From Tsukamurella ocularis (GTDB lineage Bacteria; Actinomycetota; Actinomycetes; Mycobacteriales; Mycobacteriaceae): a stretch of DNA of 64,000 nucleotides. The notes under the pieces are model-generated. The model was not told where the DNA came from. It ran no database searches and saw only the letters and a program-made list of their open reading frames with translations. The stretch lies in NCBI RefSeq assembly GCF_024807615.1, contig NZ_JANUCJ010000001.1, forward strand, positions 1 to 64,000. Direction: 5' to 3'. The translations under genes were made by a program, and so were the position numbers. This document shows positions 53,792-63,784 of this stretch, piece by piece (within the stretch, counting starts at the first letter, position 1; the number at the start of each line of letters is the position of its first letter).

Positions 53792-54723
53792 TGAGCAGCG
53801 GTTCCGGCGTCGGCGGCCTGCTGGCCGCGACGGCGTCTGCGAACGACAAGCGCAAGGCTTTCCGTGCCGGCCTGGCCTCCGATCGGATCGTCCGGCTGCC
53901 GGGGGCCTTCAATCCGCTCACCGCGAAGCTGATCACCGAGCTCGGCTTCGAGGGCGTCTACGTCTCCGGCGCCGTCGTCGCCGCTGATCTCGCCCTGCCG
54001 GACATCGGGCTGACCACCCTCACCGAAGTGGCGACCCGGGCCCAGCAGATCGCCAGGGTCACGGATCTGCCAACGCTCGTGGACGCGGACACCGGCTTCG
54101 GCGAGCCGATGAGTGCGGCGCGCACCGTGACCATCCTCGAGGAGGCCGGCCTGGCCGGCCTGCACCTGGAGGATCAGGTCAACCCCAAGCGGTGCGGCCA
54201 TCTGGACGGCAAGGCCGTCGTCCCCGTCGACGAGGCGGTACGTCGTCTGCGTGCCGCGGTCGCGGCGCGACGCGATCCGGACTTCGTGATCTGCGCCCGG
54301 ACCGACGCCGCGGGGATCGAGGGCATCGACGCCGCGATCGACCGCGCCAAGGTGTACGCCGATGCCGGCGCCGATCTGATCTTCACCGAGGCGCTCTACA
54401 CCACAGCCGATTTCGAGAGGTTCCGATCGGCGGTGGAAACCCCGCTGCTCGCGAACATGACCGAGTTCGGCAAGTCCGACCTGATCGATGCGGGCACGCT
54501 CGAGTCGATCGGCTACGACGCGGTGATCTACCCGGTCACCACGCTGCGCCTGGCGATGTTCGCCACCGAGGCGGGCCTGCGCGAGATCGCCGCGCAGGGC
54601 ACCCAGTCCGGGCTGCTGGACCGCATGCAGCACCGGAGCCGCCTGTACGAGCTGTTGCAGTACGAGCGGTACAACGACTTCGATTCCGGCATCTTCAACT
54701 TCACCCTGTCCAGGAGCCAGTGA
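53791..54723 (+). CDS. prpB: 2-methylisocitrate lyase
   Basis: Splits 2-methylisocitrate into succinate and pyruvate. 310 residues of the isocitrate-lyase superfamily: VYVSGAVVAADLALPDIGL, LVDADTGFGEP (metal Asp), LEDQVNPKRCGHLDGK with catalytic Cys135, and ARTDA. TGATG overlaps link it to prpD and prpC. Unlike in M. tuberculosis H37Rv, which lacks prpB and relies on an isocitrate lyase, a dedicated lyase is present. Its pyruvate product is the substrate of the downstream pyc. Confidence 0.95.
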   Translation: MSSGSGVGGLLAATASANDKRKAFRAGLASDRIVRLPGAFNPLTAKLITELGFEGVYVSGAVVAADLALPDIGLTTLTEVATRAQQIARVTDLPTLVDADTGFGEPMSAARTVTILEEAGLAGLHLEDQVNPKRCGHLDGKAVVPVDEAVRRLRAAVAARRDPDFVICARTDAAGIEGIDAAIDRAKVYADAGADLIFTEALYTTADFERFRSAVETPLLANMTEFGKSDLIDAGTLESIGYDAVIYPVTTLRLAMFATEAGLREIAAQGTQSGLLDRMQHRSRLYELLQYERYNDFDSGIFNFTLSRSQ

Positions 54724-55847
54724 TGACCAGTCCGACCGTCTACAAGGGCCTCGCCGGCGTCGTCGTCGACACCACCGCCGTATCCAAGGTTGTTCCCGAG
54801 ACCAACTCGCTCACCTATCGCGGCTACGCCGTCCAGGACCTGGCGGCCCACTGCTCCTTCGAGCAGGTCGCGTACCTGCTGTGGAACGGCGAACTCCCGT
54901 CCCCCGAGGAGCGGGTCCGCTTCGAGACGTCGGAACGCGCCGCGCGGGTCGCGGACCGGTCGCTGCTCGAGCTGATCGCTCGGCTACCCGTCACCTGTCA
55001 CCCCATGGACGTCGTGCGCACGGCGATCAGCTACCTCGGCGCGGACGACCCGGACGAGTGGGACTCGTCACCGGAAGCACTACGGGGGAAGGGCCTACGC
55101 ATGCTGGCCGTCCTCCCCACGATCGTCGCGGCGGATCACCGTCGCCGGCACGGCCTCGCTCCGATCCCGCCGGAGGCCCGCCTCGGCTACGCCGAGAACT
55201 TCCTGCACATGTGCTTCGGCGAGGTCCCGGAGCCCGCGCTCGTCGCCGCCTTCGAGGTATCACTGATCCTCTATGCGGAACACAGCTTCAACGCGTCGAC
55301 CTTCGCCGCAAGAGTGGTCGCGTCCACACTGTCCGACATGTACAGCGCCGTGACCGCCGCGATCGGCGCCCTCAAGGGCCCCTTGCACGGTGGTGCGAAC
55401 GAGGCCGTCATGCACGACATGGAGGAGATCGGGGATCCCACTCACGCCGAGGCGTGGCTGCGGGGCAAGCTCGACCGCAGGGAGAAGGTGATGGGCTTCG
55501 GTCACCGCGTCTACAAGAACGGCGATTCGCGGGTCCCGACGATGAAGCGGGCGTTCCTCGACATCGCGGCGCGCACTGACGGGGAGAGGTGGGTGCGGAT
55601 GTACGAGATCCTCGAGGCGACCATGGACGAGGCCACCGGCATCAAGCCCAATCTCGACTTCCCGACGGGGCCCGCGTACCACCTGCTCGGCTTCGACACG
55701 GAGGTGTTCACCCCGATCTTCGTGATGTCTCGCATCACCGGGTGGACCGCCCATATCATCGAGCAGGCAGCGGCGAACGCACTGATTCGGCCGCTGAGCG
55801 AGTACGTCGGAGTCCCACAAAGACCGGTGGTAGCAAAGTATGTTTAA
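54723..55847 (+). CDS. prpC: 2-methylcitrate synthase
   Basis: Condenses propionyl-CoA with oxaloacetate. A 374-residue citrate synthase-type enzyme: YRGYAVQDLAAHCSFEQVAYLL, GPLHGGANEAVM (His), KVMGFGHRVYKNGDSRV (His) and IKPNLDFPTGPAYHLLG (Asp). ATG 54723 overlaps the prpB stop. Its TAA stop lies inside the first codons of pyc (8-nt overlap). Confidence 0.95.
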   Translation: MTSPTVYKGLAGVVVDTTAVSKVVPETNSLTYRGYAVQDLAAHCSFEQVAYLLWNGELPSPEERVRFETSERAARVADRSLLELIARLPVTCHPMDVVRTAISYLGADDPDEWDSSPEALRGKGLRMLAVLPTIVAADHRRRHGLAPIPPEARLGYAENFLHMCFGEVPEPALVAAFEVSLILYAEHSFNASTFAARVVASTLSDMYSAVTAAIGALKGPLHGGANEAVMHDMEEIGDPTHAEAWLRGKLDRREKVMGFGHRVYKNGDSRVPTMKRAFLDIAARTDGERWVRMYEILEATMDEATGIKPNLDFPTGPAYHLLGFDTEVFTPIFVMSRITGWTAHIIEQAAANALIRPLSEYVGVPQRPVVAKYV

Positions 55848-58800
55848 CAAAGTCCTGGTGGCCAACCGTGGTGAGATCGCGATCCGGGGCCTGCGCGCCG
55901 CGGTGGAGAGCGGCTCGAAGACCGTGGCCGTCTATCCGTACGAGGACCGGAACTCCCCGCACCGCCAGAAGGCGGACGAGGCGTACCAGATCGGCGCCGA
56001 GGGCCATCCGGTCCGCGCGTACCTGACCGTCGGGGAGATAATTCGGATCGCGGTCCAGGCCGGGGCGGACGCCGTGTATCCCGGGTACGGCTTCCTGTCG
56101 GAGAATCCCGATCTCGCGGCGGCGTGCGCGGCGAACGACATCACCTTCGTCGGGCCGTCGGCAGACGTGCTGGAGTTGACCGGTAACAAAGCGCGAGCGA
56201 TCGCGGCGGCGCGGGCGGCGGGACTTCCGGTGCTCGATTCGTCGGCTCCGTCGTCGGACATCGGCGAACTCCTCGCGGCCGCGCAGGACATGCACTTCCC
56301 CGTCTTCGTCAAGGCCGTCGCGGGTGGCGGCGGGCGCGGCATGCGGCGCGTCGCGGCGATCGAAGGCCTCCGTGATGCGATCGAGATCGCCTCGCGGGAA
56401 GCGGAATCCGCGTTCGGCGATCCGACGGTCTTCCTCGAGGAGGCGGTGATCGACCCGCGCCACATCGAGGTGCAGATCCTTGCGGACAGCGCCGGGAACG
56501 TGATCCACCTCTACGAGCGCGACTGCTCCCTGCAACGGCGCCACCAGAAGGTGATCGAGATGGCGCCGGCACCGAACATCTCCGACGAACTGCGCGAGCG
56601 GCTCTGCAGCGATGCAGTGAACTTCGCGAAGGAGATCGGCTACAGCTGCGCGGGCACCGTCGAGTTCCTGGTGAACCCGGAAGGCCGGCACGTCTTCATC
56701 GAGATGAACCCGCGGATCCAGGTGGAGCACACGGTGACCGAGGAGGTCACCGATGTGGACCTGGTCGCCGCCCAGCTGAAGATCGCGGCGGGTGCCACCC
56801 TGCCCGAGCTCGGCCTGACGCAGGACCAGATCCGGCTCAACGGCGCCGCGCTCCAGTGCCGCATCACGACCGAGGACCCGACCGACGGCTTCCGCCCCGA
56901 CACCGGCCGGATCACCGCCTACCGCTCCCCCGGCGGCGCCGGCATCCGGCTCGACGGCGGCACCTCGGTCGGCGCGGAGATCAGCCCCCACTTCGATTCG
57001 ATGTTGGTCAAGCTCACCGCGCGCGGGCGCGACCGGGCCACCGCGATCGTCCGTGCGCGACGCGCCCTCGCCGAGTTCCGGATCCGCGGCGTGGCCACCA
57101 ACATCCCGTACCTGCAGGCGGTCCTCGCCGATCCGGCCTTCGTGGCCGGCGAGGTGACGACGTCGTTCATCGAGCAGCGCCCGGAGCTGCTCACCGCGCG
57201 GGGTTCCTCGGACACCGCGAGCAAGATCCTGCGCTATCTCGCCGACGTCACCGTCAACAAGCCGCACGGCGTGCGGCCGACGAAGGTCTACGCGGTCGAC
57301 AAGCTCCCCGCAGTAGACCTTTCGGCTCCCGCGCCGGAGGGATCGAAGCAACGCTTGGAGCGCCTCGGCCCCGCCGGCTTCGCCGCGGACCTGCGCGCGC
57401 AGACCGCACTCGCGGTGACGGACACGACCTTCCGCGATGCGCACCAGTCGCTGCTTGCGACCCGTGTCCGCACCTCCGCGCTGGCGACGATCGCCCCCTA
57501 CGAAGCGCGGCTCACGCCCCAGCTGCTCTCCGTGGAGGCCTGGGGCGGCGCGACCTACGACGTCGCGCTGCGGTTCCTGCACGAGGACCCGTGGGAGCGC
57601 CTCGCCACCCTCCGGGAGGGCCTGCCCAACATCTGCCTGCAGATGCTGCTGCGCGGCCGCAACACGGTCGGCTACACCCCGTACCCGCAGGCGGTGACCG
57701 ACGCCTTCGTTGCCGAGGCCGCCGCCACCGGCGTGGATGTCTTCCGGATCTTCGACGCGCTCAACGACGTCGAGCAGATGCGGCCCGCCATCGAGGCCGT
57801 CCTCGCCACGAACACCGCGGTCGCCGAGGGCGCGCTCTCCTACACCGGCGACCTGTCGAACCCGGGCGAGTCCCTGTACACGCTCGACTACTACCTCGGC
57901 GTCGCGGAGAAGATCGTGAAGGCCGGTGCGCACGTCCTGGCGATCAAGGACATGGCGGGGCTGCTGCGCCCCGCCGCGGCCACGACGCTGGTCACGGCCC
58001 TGCGGAAGGAGTTCGACCTGCCCGTGCACGTACACACGCACGACACCCCCGGCGGGCAGCTCGCCACCTACCTCGCCGCGTGGACGGCGGGGGCGGACGC
58101 CGTCGACGGCGCCGCCGCGCCCCTGTCGGGCACGACCAGCCAGCCCTCGCTGTCATCCATCGTCGCTGCGACCGCGCACACCGAGCGCGACACCGGAATC
58201 GATCTCGACGCGGTCTGCGCGCTCGAGCCCTACTGGGAGGCGGTGCGCGGGGCCTACGCGCCCTTCGAGTCCGGCCTCAGGGCCCCGACGGGGCGGGTCT
58301 ACCACCACGAGATCCCCGGCGGGCAGCTATCGAACCTGCGGCAGCAGGCCGGCGCGCTCGGCCTCGCGGAGCGGTTCGAGGACATCGAGAACTCCTACGC
58401 CGCAGCCGATCGCATGCTCGGCCGGCTCGTCAAGGTGACCCCGTCATCCAAGGTCGTGGGCGACCTCGCGCTCGCGCTCGTCGGCACCGGCGTCAGCCCG
58501 GACGAGTTCGCCGCCGACCCGGGCAAGTACGACATCCCCGACTCCGTGATCGGCTTCCTGCGCGGCGAACTCGGGACCCCGCCGGGAGGCTGGCCCGAGC
58601 CGCTGCGGACCCGCGCACTTGAGGGGCGCGCGGGAGCGACGCCCGTGACCGAGGTTCCCGCCGAGGAGGCCGCCGAACTGGCCGGCACGAGCGAGCAGCG
58701 GCGGGCCGCCCTGAGCCGCCTGCTGTTCCCGGGGCCGATGCGGGAGTTCACCGAACACCGCGCGGAGTTCGGCGACGTCTCGAAGCTGTCGACCAACCAG

Positions 58801-59226
58801 TTCCTCTACGGGCTGCGGCAGGGCGAGGAACATCGGGTCCAGCTCGCCACGGGCGTCGAGCTGCTGATCAAGCTCGACGGGGTCGGCGAGCCCGATGAGC
58901 ACGGCAACCGCACCCTGGTGTGCACGCTCAACGGCCAACTGCGCACCGTCGCCGTCCGCGACAACTCGGTCAAGGCCGACATCCCGGCAGCGGAACGCGC
59001 GGACAAGAGCAACCCCGGCCACGTGGCCGCCCCGTTCGCCGGCATGGTCACCCCCACCGTCCACACGGGGTCCACCGTCGAGGTCGGCGACCAGATCGCC
59101 ACCATCGAGGCCATGAAGATGGAGGCCGCGATCACCGCCCCCGTCGCCGGAACGGTCACCCGCGTCGCATTGGCCGGGGCCACCCAGGTCGACGGCGGCG
59201 ACCTGGTGGCCGTCATCGAGGGCTGA
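55840..59226 (+). CDS. pyc: Pyruvate carboxylase
   Basis: Carboxylates pyruvate to oxaloacetate with ATP, bicarbonate and biotin. 1128 residues: biotin carboxylase (1-455; KAVAGGGGRGMR ATP loop, EMNPRIQVEHTVTEE), carboxyltransferase (about 520-820; TDTTFRDAHQSLLATR, HVHTHDTPGG metal site) and biotinyl carrier (1050-1128; EAMKMEAA, biotin Lys1093). ATG 55840 lies 8 nt inside prpC, so it is translated from the propionate operon. It makes the oxaloacetate that PrpC uses, from the pyruvate that PrpB makes. In M. tuberculosis the gene is elsewhere (Rv2967c). Confidence 0.97.
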   Translation: MFNKVLVANRGEIAIRGLRAAVESGSKTVAVYPYEDRNSPHRQKADEAYQIGAEGHPVRAYLTVGEIIRIAVQAGADAVYPGYGFLSENPDLAAACAANDITFVGPSADVLELTGNKARAIAAARAAGLPVLDSSAPSSDIGELLAAAQDMHFPVFVKAVAGGGGRGMRRVAAIEGLRDAIEIASREAESAFGDPTVFLEEAVIDPRHIEVQILADSAGNVIHLYERDCSLQRRHQKVIEMAPAPNISDELRERLCSDAVNFAKEIGYSCAGTVEFLVNPEGRHVFIEMNPRIQVEHTVTEEVTDVDLVAAQLKIAAGATLPELGLTQDQIRLNGAALQCRITTEDPTDGFRPDTGRITAYRSPGGAGIRLDGGTSVGAEISPHFDSMLVKLTARGRDRATAIVRARRALAEFRIRGVATNIPYLQAVLADPAFVAGEVTTSFIEQRPELLTARGSSDTASKILRYLADVTVNKPHGVRPTKVYAVDKLPAVDLSAPAPEGSKQRLERLGPAGFAADLRAQTALAVTDTTFRDAHQSLLATRVRTSALATIAPYEARLTPQLLSVEAWGGATYDVALRFLHEDPWERLATLREGLPNICLQMLLRGRNTVGYTPYPQAVTDAFVAEAAATGVDVFRIFDALNDVEQMRPAIEAVLATNTAVAEGALSYTGDLSNPGESLYTLDYYLGVAEKIVKAGAHVLAIKDMAGLLRPAAATTLVTALRKEFDLPVHVHTHDTPGGQLATYLAAWTAGADAVDGAAAPLSGTTSQPSLSSIVAATAHTERDTGIDLDAVCALEPYWEAVRGAYAPFESGLRAPTGRVYHHEIPGGQLSNLRQQAGALGLAERFEDIENSYAAADRMLGRLVKVTPSSKVVGDLALALVGTGVSPDEFAADPGKYDIPDSVIGFLRGELGTPPGGWPEPLRTRALEGRAGATPVTEVPAEEAAELAGTSEQRRAALSRLLFPGPMREFTEHRAEFGDVSKLSTNQFLYGLRQGEEHRVQLATGVELLIKLDGVGEPDEHGNRTLVCTLNGQLRTVAVRDNSVKADIPAAERADKSNPGHVAAPFAGMVTPTVHTGSTVEVGDQIATIEAMKMEAAITAPVAGTVTRVALAGATQVDGGDLVAVIEG

Positions 59227-59243
59227 TCAAGGAAAGAACGACC

Positions 59244-59280
59244 CGAAGGGGCCGAGCGCGAACCGCGCTCGGCCCCTTCG
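59244..59280. terminator. Strong bidirectional terminator between pyc and metE
   Basis: A perfect 17-bp stem (59244-59260 with 59264-59280) and 3-nt loop, between the convergent pyc and metE stops. No T-run, but the longest perfect stem here together with the sdh terminator. Confidence 0.8.
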
Positions 59281-59284
59281 CTCG

Positions 59285-61573
59285 CTAGAGCGTGGCGCGC
59301 ACCGCCTTTGCCGCAGCCACGAGGTTCCGCAGCGAGGCCACGGTCTCCTGAGTGCCACGGGTCTTCAGGCCGCAGTCCGGGTTGACCCAGAGCCGCTCCG
59401 CGGGAACGGCGTCCAGCGCCGCACGGAGGGACGCCTCGACCTCGTCCTGCGCAGGAACGCGCGGCGAGTGGATGTCGTACACGCCCGGGCCCACCTGGTT
59501 CGCGAAACCGGCCTGGTTGAGGTCGTCCAGGATCTCCATCCGCGAGCGGGCTGCTTCGATCGAGGTGACGTCCGCGTCGAGGTCAGCGATGGCTCCGATG
59601 ACGTCGCCGAACTCCGAGTAGCACAGGTGTGTGTGGATCTGGGTGTCGTCCACGACGCCCGAGGTGGACAACCGGAAGGCGCCCGTGGCCCAGTCTAGAT
59701 AGGCCGGCCGGTCCGCCGACCGCAGGGGCAGCAGCTCCCGGAGCGCGGGCTCATCGACCTGGATGATCTTCACGCCCGCCGCCTCGAGGTCGACCGTCTC
59801 GTCGCGGATCGCGAGCGCCACCTGATCGGCCGTCGCTGCCAGCGGCTGGTCGTCACGGACGAAGGACCACGCGAGGATCGTCACCGGGCCGGTGAGCATG
59901 CCCTTCACTGGACGGTCGGTGAGCTTCTGCGCGTATGTGATCCAGGAGACCGTCATCGGCTCGGGGCGGTGCACGTCGCCGAACAGGATCGGCGGGCGCA
60001 CGCACCGGGTGCCGTACGACTGCACCCACGCGAAGTCCGTCGCGAGGAAGCCGTCGAGACGCTCGGCGAAGTACTGCACCATGTCGTTGCGCTCGGGCTC
60101 GCCGTGCACCAACACGTCGATGCCGAGGTCCTCCTGCAGCCGGACGACATCGGCGATCTCCGCCCGCATGCGCCGCACGTACTCCGCCTCGTCGATCCGC
60201 CCGGCGCGCAGGTCCGCACGCGCAACGCGGATGGCGCCGGTCTGCGGATACGAGCCGATCGTGGTGGTGGGAAGCAGCGGCAGCCCCAGCCGATCCCGCT
60301 GGGCCACAGCGCGGTCGGCTGCGGCAGCACGGCCCGTCCCGGCGGCGCGCAGTGCCGCGAGGCGCTCGCGCACCGCTGGATCGTTCAGGCGCGCATCGGC
60401 CTGACGGGCCGCCCGGACGGCGGCGCTGCGACCGAATTCGGACGCCACGGCCTCCCGGCCATCGGTGAGGGCACGCGACAGCGTCACGACCTCCTCGACC
60501 TTCTCCGCGGCGAACGCCAGCCAGGACCGGACTCCCTCGGCACCGGCCGGCTCCGGAGCGGTCTCGGCGGCCACCGTGTAGGGCACGTGGAGCAGCGAAC
60601 ACGAGCTGCTGACGGCGAGTGCCGCGGCGGAGCCGAGCACGGTCCCGAGCGCTCCGAGGGCCGCGTCGAGGTCGGCGCGCCATACGTTCCGGCCGTCGAC
60701 GACACCCGCCACCAGCAGCTTGTCCTGCAGTCCCGGGGTGGCGACGACCTCGTCGACGGTGCCCGGATCGGTCACCAGGTCGACGGCGATCGCCTCTATC
60801 CCGGAGCCCGCCAAGGCCGCCAGCGACGGGCCGGGCGAGCCGAAGTAGGTGGCGACCAGGATCGACGGCCGGTCCGCCGCCGTGGAGAGCTCCCCGTACA
60901 CCCGGGCCGCGTCACCGGCGAGTCCGAGCCCCGCCTCTGTCACGAGCACCGGCTCGTCGATCTGCACCCACTGTGCGCCCCGGGCAGCCAGCCGCGCCAG
61001 GAGGTCCCGGTACAGCGGCAGGAGCTCGTCCAGACGGGAGAGCGGCTCGCCGGCACCGTCGACCGGCTTGGCGAGCGCGAGGAAGGTGAGCGGACCGACG
61101 ACCGTGGGGCGCGCCGGAACGCCCTGCGCCATCGCCTCATCGAGATCGGCGAGGATCTTCTCCGGGTGCAGCGAGAACGCGGTGGCGGGCCCGATCTCGG
61201 GCACCAGGTAGTGGTAGTTCGTGTCGAACCACTTCGTCATCTCGAGCGGGGTGACCTCGGCGGTACCGCGCGCCGCGGCGAAGTACCGATCGAGCGGATC
61301 CTCGATGCCGGCGACGCGGGACGGCAGGGCGCCGAGCAGCTCTGTGGTGTCGAGCATCTGGTCGTAGTAGCTGAAGGTGTTGGTGGGGACGGAATCCAGC
61401 CCGGCGTCTACGAGCCGAGCCCACTCTGCGCGCCGCAGGCCCGCGGCGGTCGATTCGAGCTCGGCGCGGTTCACGGCGCCCTTCCAGAAGCCCTCGATCA
61501 CGCGCTTGAGCTCACGACGGGGGCCGATACGGGGAACACCGAGGACGGTGCGGGTGAAATTCGGTGCGGTCAC
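59285..61573 (-). CDS. metE: Cobalamin-independent methionine synthase
   Basis: Methylates homocysteine with methyl-tetrahydrofolate polyglutamate, without B12. 762 residues; two similar barrels, the second holding the zinc ligands in [12 protein letters not shown] (His, Cys) and NPDCGLKTR (Cys). GTG 61573 has AAAGGAA 12 nt upstream. The 416-nt leader carries a cobalamin riboswitch, so B12 presumably turns it off in favour of MetH. Confidence 0.96.
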   Translation of the reverse strand: MTAPNFTRTVLGVPRIGPRRELKRVIEGFWKGAVNRAELESTAAGLRRAEWARLVDAGLDSVPTNTFSYYDQMLDTTELLGALPSRVAGIEDPLDRYFAAARGTAEVTPLEMTKWFDTNYHYLVPEIGPATAFSLHPEKILADLDEAMAQGVPARPTVVGPLTFLALAKPVDGAGEPLSRLDELLPLYRDLLARLAARGAQWVQIDEPVLVTEAGLGLAGDAARVYGELSTAADRPSILVATYFGSPGPSLAALAGSGIEAIAVDLVTDPGTVDEVVATPGLQDKLLVAGVVDGRNVWRADLDAALGALGTVLGSAAALAVSSSCSLLHVPYTVAAETAPEPAGAEGVRSWLAFAAEKVEEVVTLSRALTDGREAVASEFGRSAAVRAARQADARLNDPAVRERLAALRAAGTGRAAAADRAVAQRDRLGLPLLPTTTIGSYPQTGAIRVARADLRAGRIDEAEYVRRMRAEIADVVRLQEDLGIDVLVHGEPERNDMVQYFAERLDGFLATDFAWVQSYGTRCVRPPILFGDVHRPEPMTVSWITYAQKLTDRPVKGMLTGPVTILAWSFVRDDQPLAATADQVALAIRDETVDLEAAGVKIIQVDEPALRELLPLRSADRPAYLDWATGAFRLSTSGVVDDTQIHTHLCYSEFGDVIGAIADLDADVTSIEAARSRMEILDDLNQAGFANQVGPGVYDIHSPRVPAQDEVEASLRAALDAVPAERLWVNPDCGLKTRGTQETVASLRNLVAAAKAVRATL

Positions 61574-61709
61574 TACGGGACCGTTCCTTTCGTGCGTAGC
61601 CAGGGCGGGCCACCCGTCCGGACGCACGTACGCACGACTCGCGGACCGTCGGCGTACGACGTCCGTTCGTCGAGTACGGTCGCACGCCCGGTCCACGAGG
61701 CGGCACACC

Positions 61710-61730
61710 ACCGGACGCGGCGCGTCCGGT
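61710..61730 (-). other. Expression-platform hairpin after the B12 riboswitch
   Basis: A perfect 9-bp inverted repeat (61710-61718 with 61722-61730), 3-nt loop, 6 nt downstream of the B12 box on the minus strand. It has no T-run; it may end transcription or be exclusive with the closing helix of the aptamer. Confidence 0.5.
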
Positions 61731-61735
61731 ACAGC

Positions 61736-61942
61736 GGGCAGGTATTCGGACTCACAGGCGCGCCCCCTGGGGCTCCTACCGGTCGCTGCTTCCCAGGCTT
61801 TGCGGCCCAGTGCATTCGTCGCGACTTTCGTTCCTGCTCACCGCTGCGGGACAGTCCCGGATTCCCACCGGGTTCCCTCTCGACCCGCGGCTCCCCGCGG
61901 CACCGAGTTGTCGCGGCCCGAGGCTTCGGCGCGACATACCAG
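61736..61942 (-). ncRNA. Cobalamin (B12) riboswitch
   Basis: The minus strand shows the conserved core: GGGAACCCGGTGGGAATCC, GGACTGTCCCGCAGCGGT, and the B12 box GAGTCCGAATACCTGCC (61738-61754). Closing helix P1 is GGTAT (61936-61940) with ATACC (61741-61745). The region 61574-61989 otherwise holds no gene. Confidence 0.92.
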
Positions 61943-61989
61943 CTGCACGTCCAGCATGCCACGCCGCCGCGCGGCCACCGGCGGGCGCC

Positions 61990-62223
61990 TCAGTCGTCGA
62001 CACTGAACCGCTTGAGCCGGCTCGTCTGTCCGCCGATCAGCCGCACGCGGGACTTCGGCACACCGAGGTGGGAGGCGAGCAACTCGACGGCAGCCTTGTT
62101 GGCCTTCCCCTCAGTGGCCGGCTCGCGGACGAACAGGGTGAGCGCGCCGGCATCGTCGACCTCCACGGCGGGGCCCCTGCGGCTCCCCGGCTTGATCGTG
62201 CAGGTCACTGTGCGCGGACTCAT
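61990..62223 (-). CDS. DUF167 (YggU) family protein
   Basis: A 77-residue small alpha/beta protein (VTCTIKPGSRRGP start, GKANKAAVELLASHLGVPKSRVRLIGGQTSRLKRF), a widespread family of unknown function. ATG 62223 is preceded by GATCAT and GGAGCG, so it may be leaderless. Divergent from the CHAP gene, with 41 bp between starts. Confidence 0.9.
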   Translation of the reverse strand: MSPRTVTCTIKPGSRRGPAVEVDDAGALTLFVREPATEGKANKAAVELLASHLGVPKSRVRLIGGQTSRLKRFSVDD

Positions 62224-62264
62224 CGCTCCATGATCGCAGGTTCACCAATGAGTACAGTGAATTC

Positions 62265-62867
62265 ATGGGGTTGAGGAAGGCAGGGCTCGTCGCCGCCGCG
62301 GTGGTCGCCGCGCTCGTGGTACTCGCGGGCGGCGTGGTGTGGCTCTCGAGCGCCCACGAGACGCCGCTCACGAAGCACCTGCCCGCCGAGTTGAAGCCGC
62401 GCGTCTACCCGGCCGTCTCGACCGCGGGCCTCGATCCTGCGCGCGTGCGGATCCTGGACAACGTCCGCCGCGAGTTCGACGCCAACCGCCCGGGCACCTA
62501 CTACTCGGAGGGCGTCGAGGAGCCCTGGTGCGCCGACTTCGTCTCGACGGTGCTCCGCGATTCCGGCCTGCCGCTGCACAATCCCAACTCCGGGACCTGG
62601 CGGATCCCTGGCGTGTACACGCTCACCGAGTACTTCCAGAAGGCAGGGAAGCTGGAGTCGGCGGCCGCGTACCGGCCGCAGCCTGGCGACGTGGTGCTGT
62701 ACACGCCGGAGCACCCGACGATGCGCCAGCACACCAACTTCGTCGTCGCGGTGTCGGGCGACAGCGTCACCACCGTCGGCGGCAACCAGGAGGGCGGCAT
62801 CAGCGCCTGGACGTACCGGCTGACGGACACCCTCGGCCTCGCCGGGTACGGGGTGCCGGCCCGATGA
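62265..62867 (+). CDS. Exported CHAP-domain peptidoglycan amidase/endopeptidase
   Basis: 200 residues: an N-terminal membrane/signal helix (residues 7-28), then a CHAP domain with catalytic Cys in EPWCADFVSTVL and His in RQHTNFVVAVSG. CHAP proteins cut amide bonds of peptidoglycan; no lipobox is seen, so it may stay anchored. TACAGT (62253-62258) lies 6 nt before ATG 62265. It overlaps the patatin gene by 4 nt (ATGA). Confidence 0.85.
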   Translation: MGLRKAGLVAAAVVAALVVLAGGVVWLSSAHETPLTKHLPAELKPRVYPAVSTAGLDPARVRILDNVRREFDANRPGTYYSEGVEEPWCADFVSTVLRDSGLPLHNPNSGTWRIPGVYTLTEYFQKAGKLESAAAYRPQPGDVVLYTPEHPTMRQHTNFVVAVSGDSVTTVGGNQEGGISAWTYRLTDTLGLAGYGVPAR

Positions 62868-63739
62868 CGGTGCTCGAGGCGCTGCGGGCGCGGCTCGCCT
62901 CCGGAAGCCCTCCGGGACAACGCTCCGACGGTCTGCGGATCGCCGTGTGCATCGAGGGCGGCGGCTCGCGCTCCGCGTACTCCGCGGGAATGGCGATCGC
63001 GGTCGACGAGCTCGGCCTGCTGCCCGCCGTCGACGCGGTCTACGGCACCTCGGGCGGCGGCCTCAACGCGGCGTGGCTGGTCTCCGGCGAGGGCCGGCGA
63101 TGGTTGCCGTCGTGGGGCTGGGAGGAGGTGCTGGCCGAGCGGGTGGTGCACCCGCGGCGGGCGCTGCGCGGCGGCGTCGTGGTGGACACGCAACACCTGG
63201 TGGACCGGGTCTACTCGGACGTCACGCCGATGAACTTCGCCGCCATCCTCGCCAGCCCGATCTCGCTGCACCCCTTGGCCGTCGACGCACACACCCGTCG
63301 GGTCGCCGATCTCGCGCCCTACGTCACCGACGCCGCGACGCTGCGCACCGCACTGCGCGCGACGACCGCCCTCCCCCTGCTCGCCGGGCCGCCCGTGCGG
63401 CTCGCCGGGCGCGAGTTCCTCGACGGCGGCCTCGCCGAGAAAGTGCCGCTGGCGACCCCGATCGACCAGGGCGCCACGCACCTGCTGGTGCTGCGCACCA
63501 CCTCGGAGGACGCGGCGCCCCGCTCCTCGCGCGCGGAGCAGTGGGTGCTGGACGCCTACTTCACCGCCAGGCGGGCCGCCCCCGCGCCGGCTCCGGCCGC
63601 GCCCGGCGCCGCCGAGGTGCTGCAGGTCTGGGTTCCGTCCGGGAGCCCGGCCGTCGGCAGGCTCTCCGGCGACGGTCCGCTGATCTCCCGCGCCGTCGAG
63701 ATCGGCCGGGACGCGGCTCTCACCGCCTTGTCGTCGTGA
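62864..63739 (+). CDS. Patatin-like phospholipase
   Basis: A 291-residue lipid acyl hydrolase with the oxyanion loop CIEGGGSRSAYSAG, nucleophile elbow GTSGGGLNA and catalytic Asp in DGGLAEKVPL, i.e. the full Ser-Asp dyad. No signal peptide, so it acts inside the cell or at the inner leaflet. ATG 62864 overlaps the CHAP stop, so a wall hydrolase and a phospholipase are made together. Confidence 0.9.
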   Translation: MTVLEALRARLASGSPPGQRSDGLRIAVCIEGGGSRSAYSAGMAIAVDELGLLPAVDAVYGTSGGGLNAAWLVSGEGRRWLPSWGWEEVLAERVVHPRRALRGGVVVDTQHLVDRVYSDVTPMNFAAILASPISLHPLAVDAHTRRVADLAPYVTDAATLRTALRATTALPLLAGPPVRLAGREFLDGGLAEKVPLATPIDQGATHLLVLRTTSEDAAPRSSRAEQWVLDAYFTARRAAPAPAPAAPGAAEVLQVWVPSGSPAVGRLSGDGPLISRAVEIGRDAALTALSS

Positions 63740-63784
63740 GAATCAGCCGATTCCGCGCCGAGGATGCGCTGAGCGGATCGCGAC

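Noticed and set aside
55756-58041. 761-codon open frame on the minus strand
   Set aside because: Antisense to pyc, which is a complete and well-conserved enzyme.
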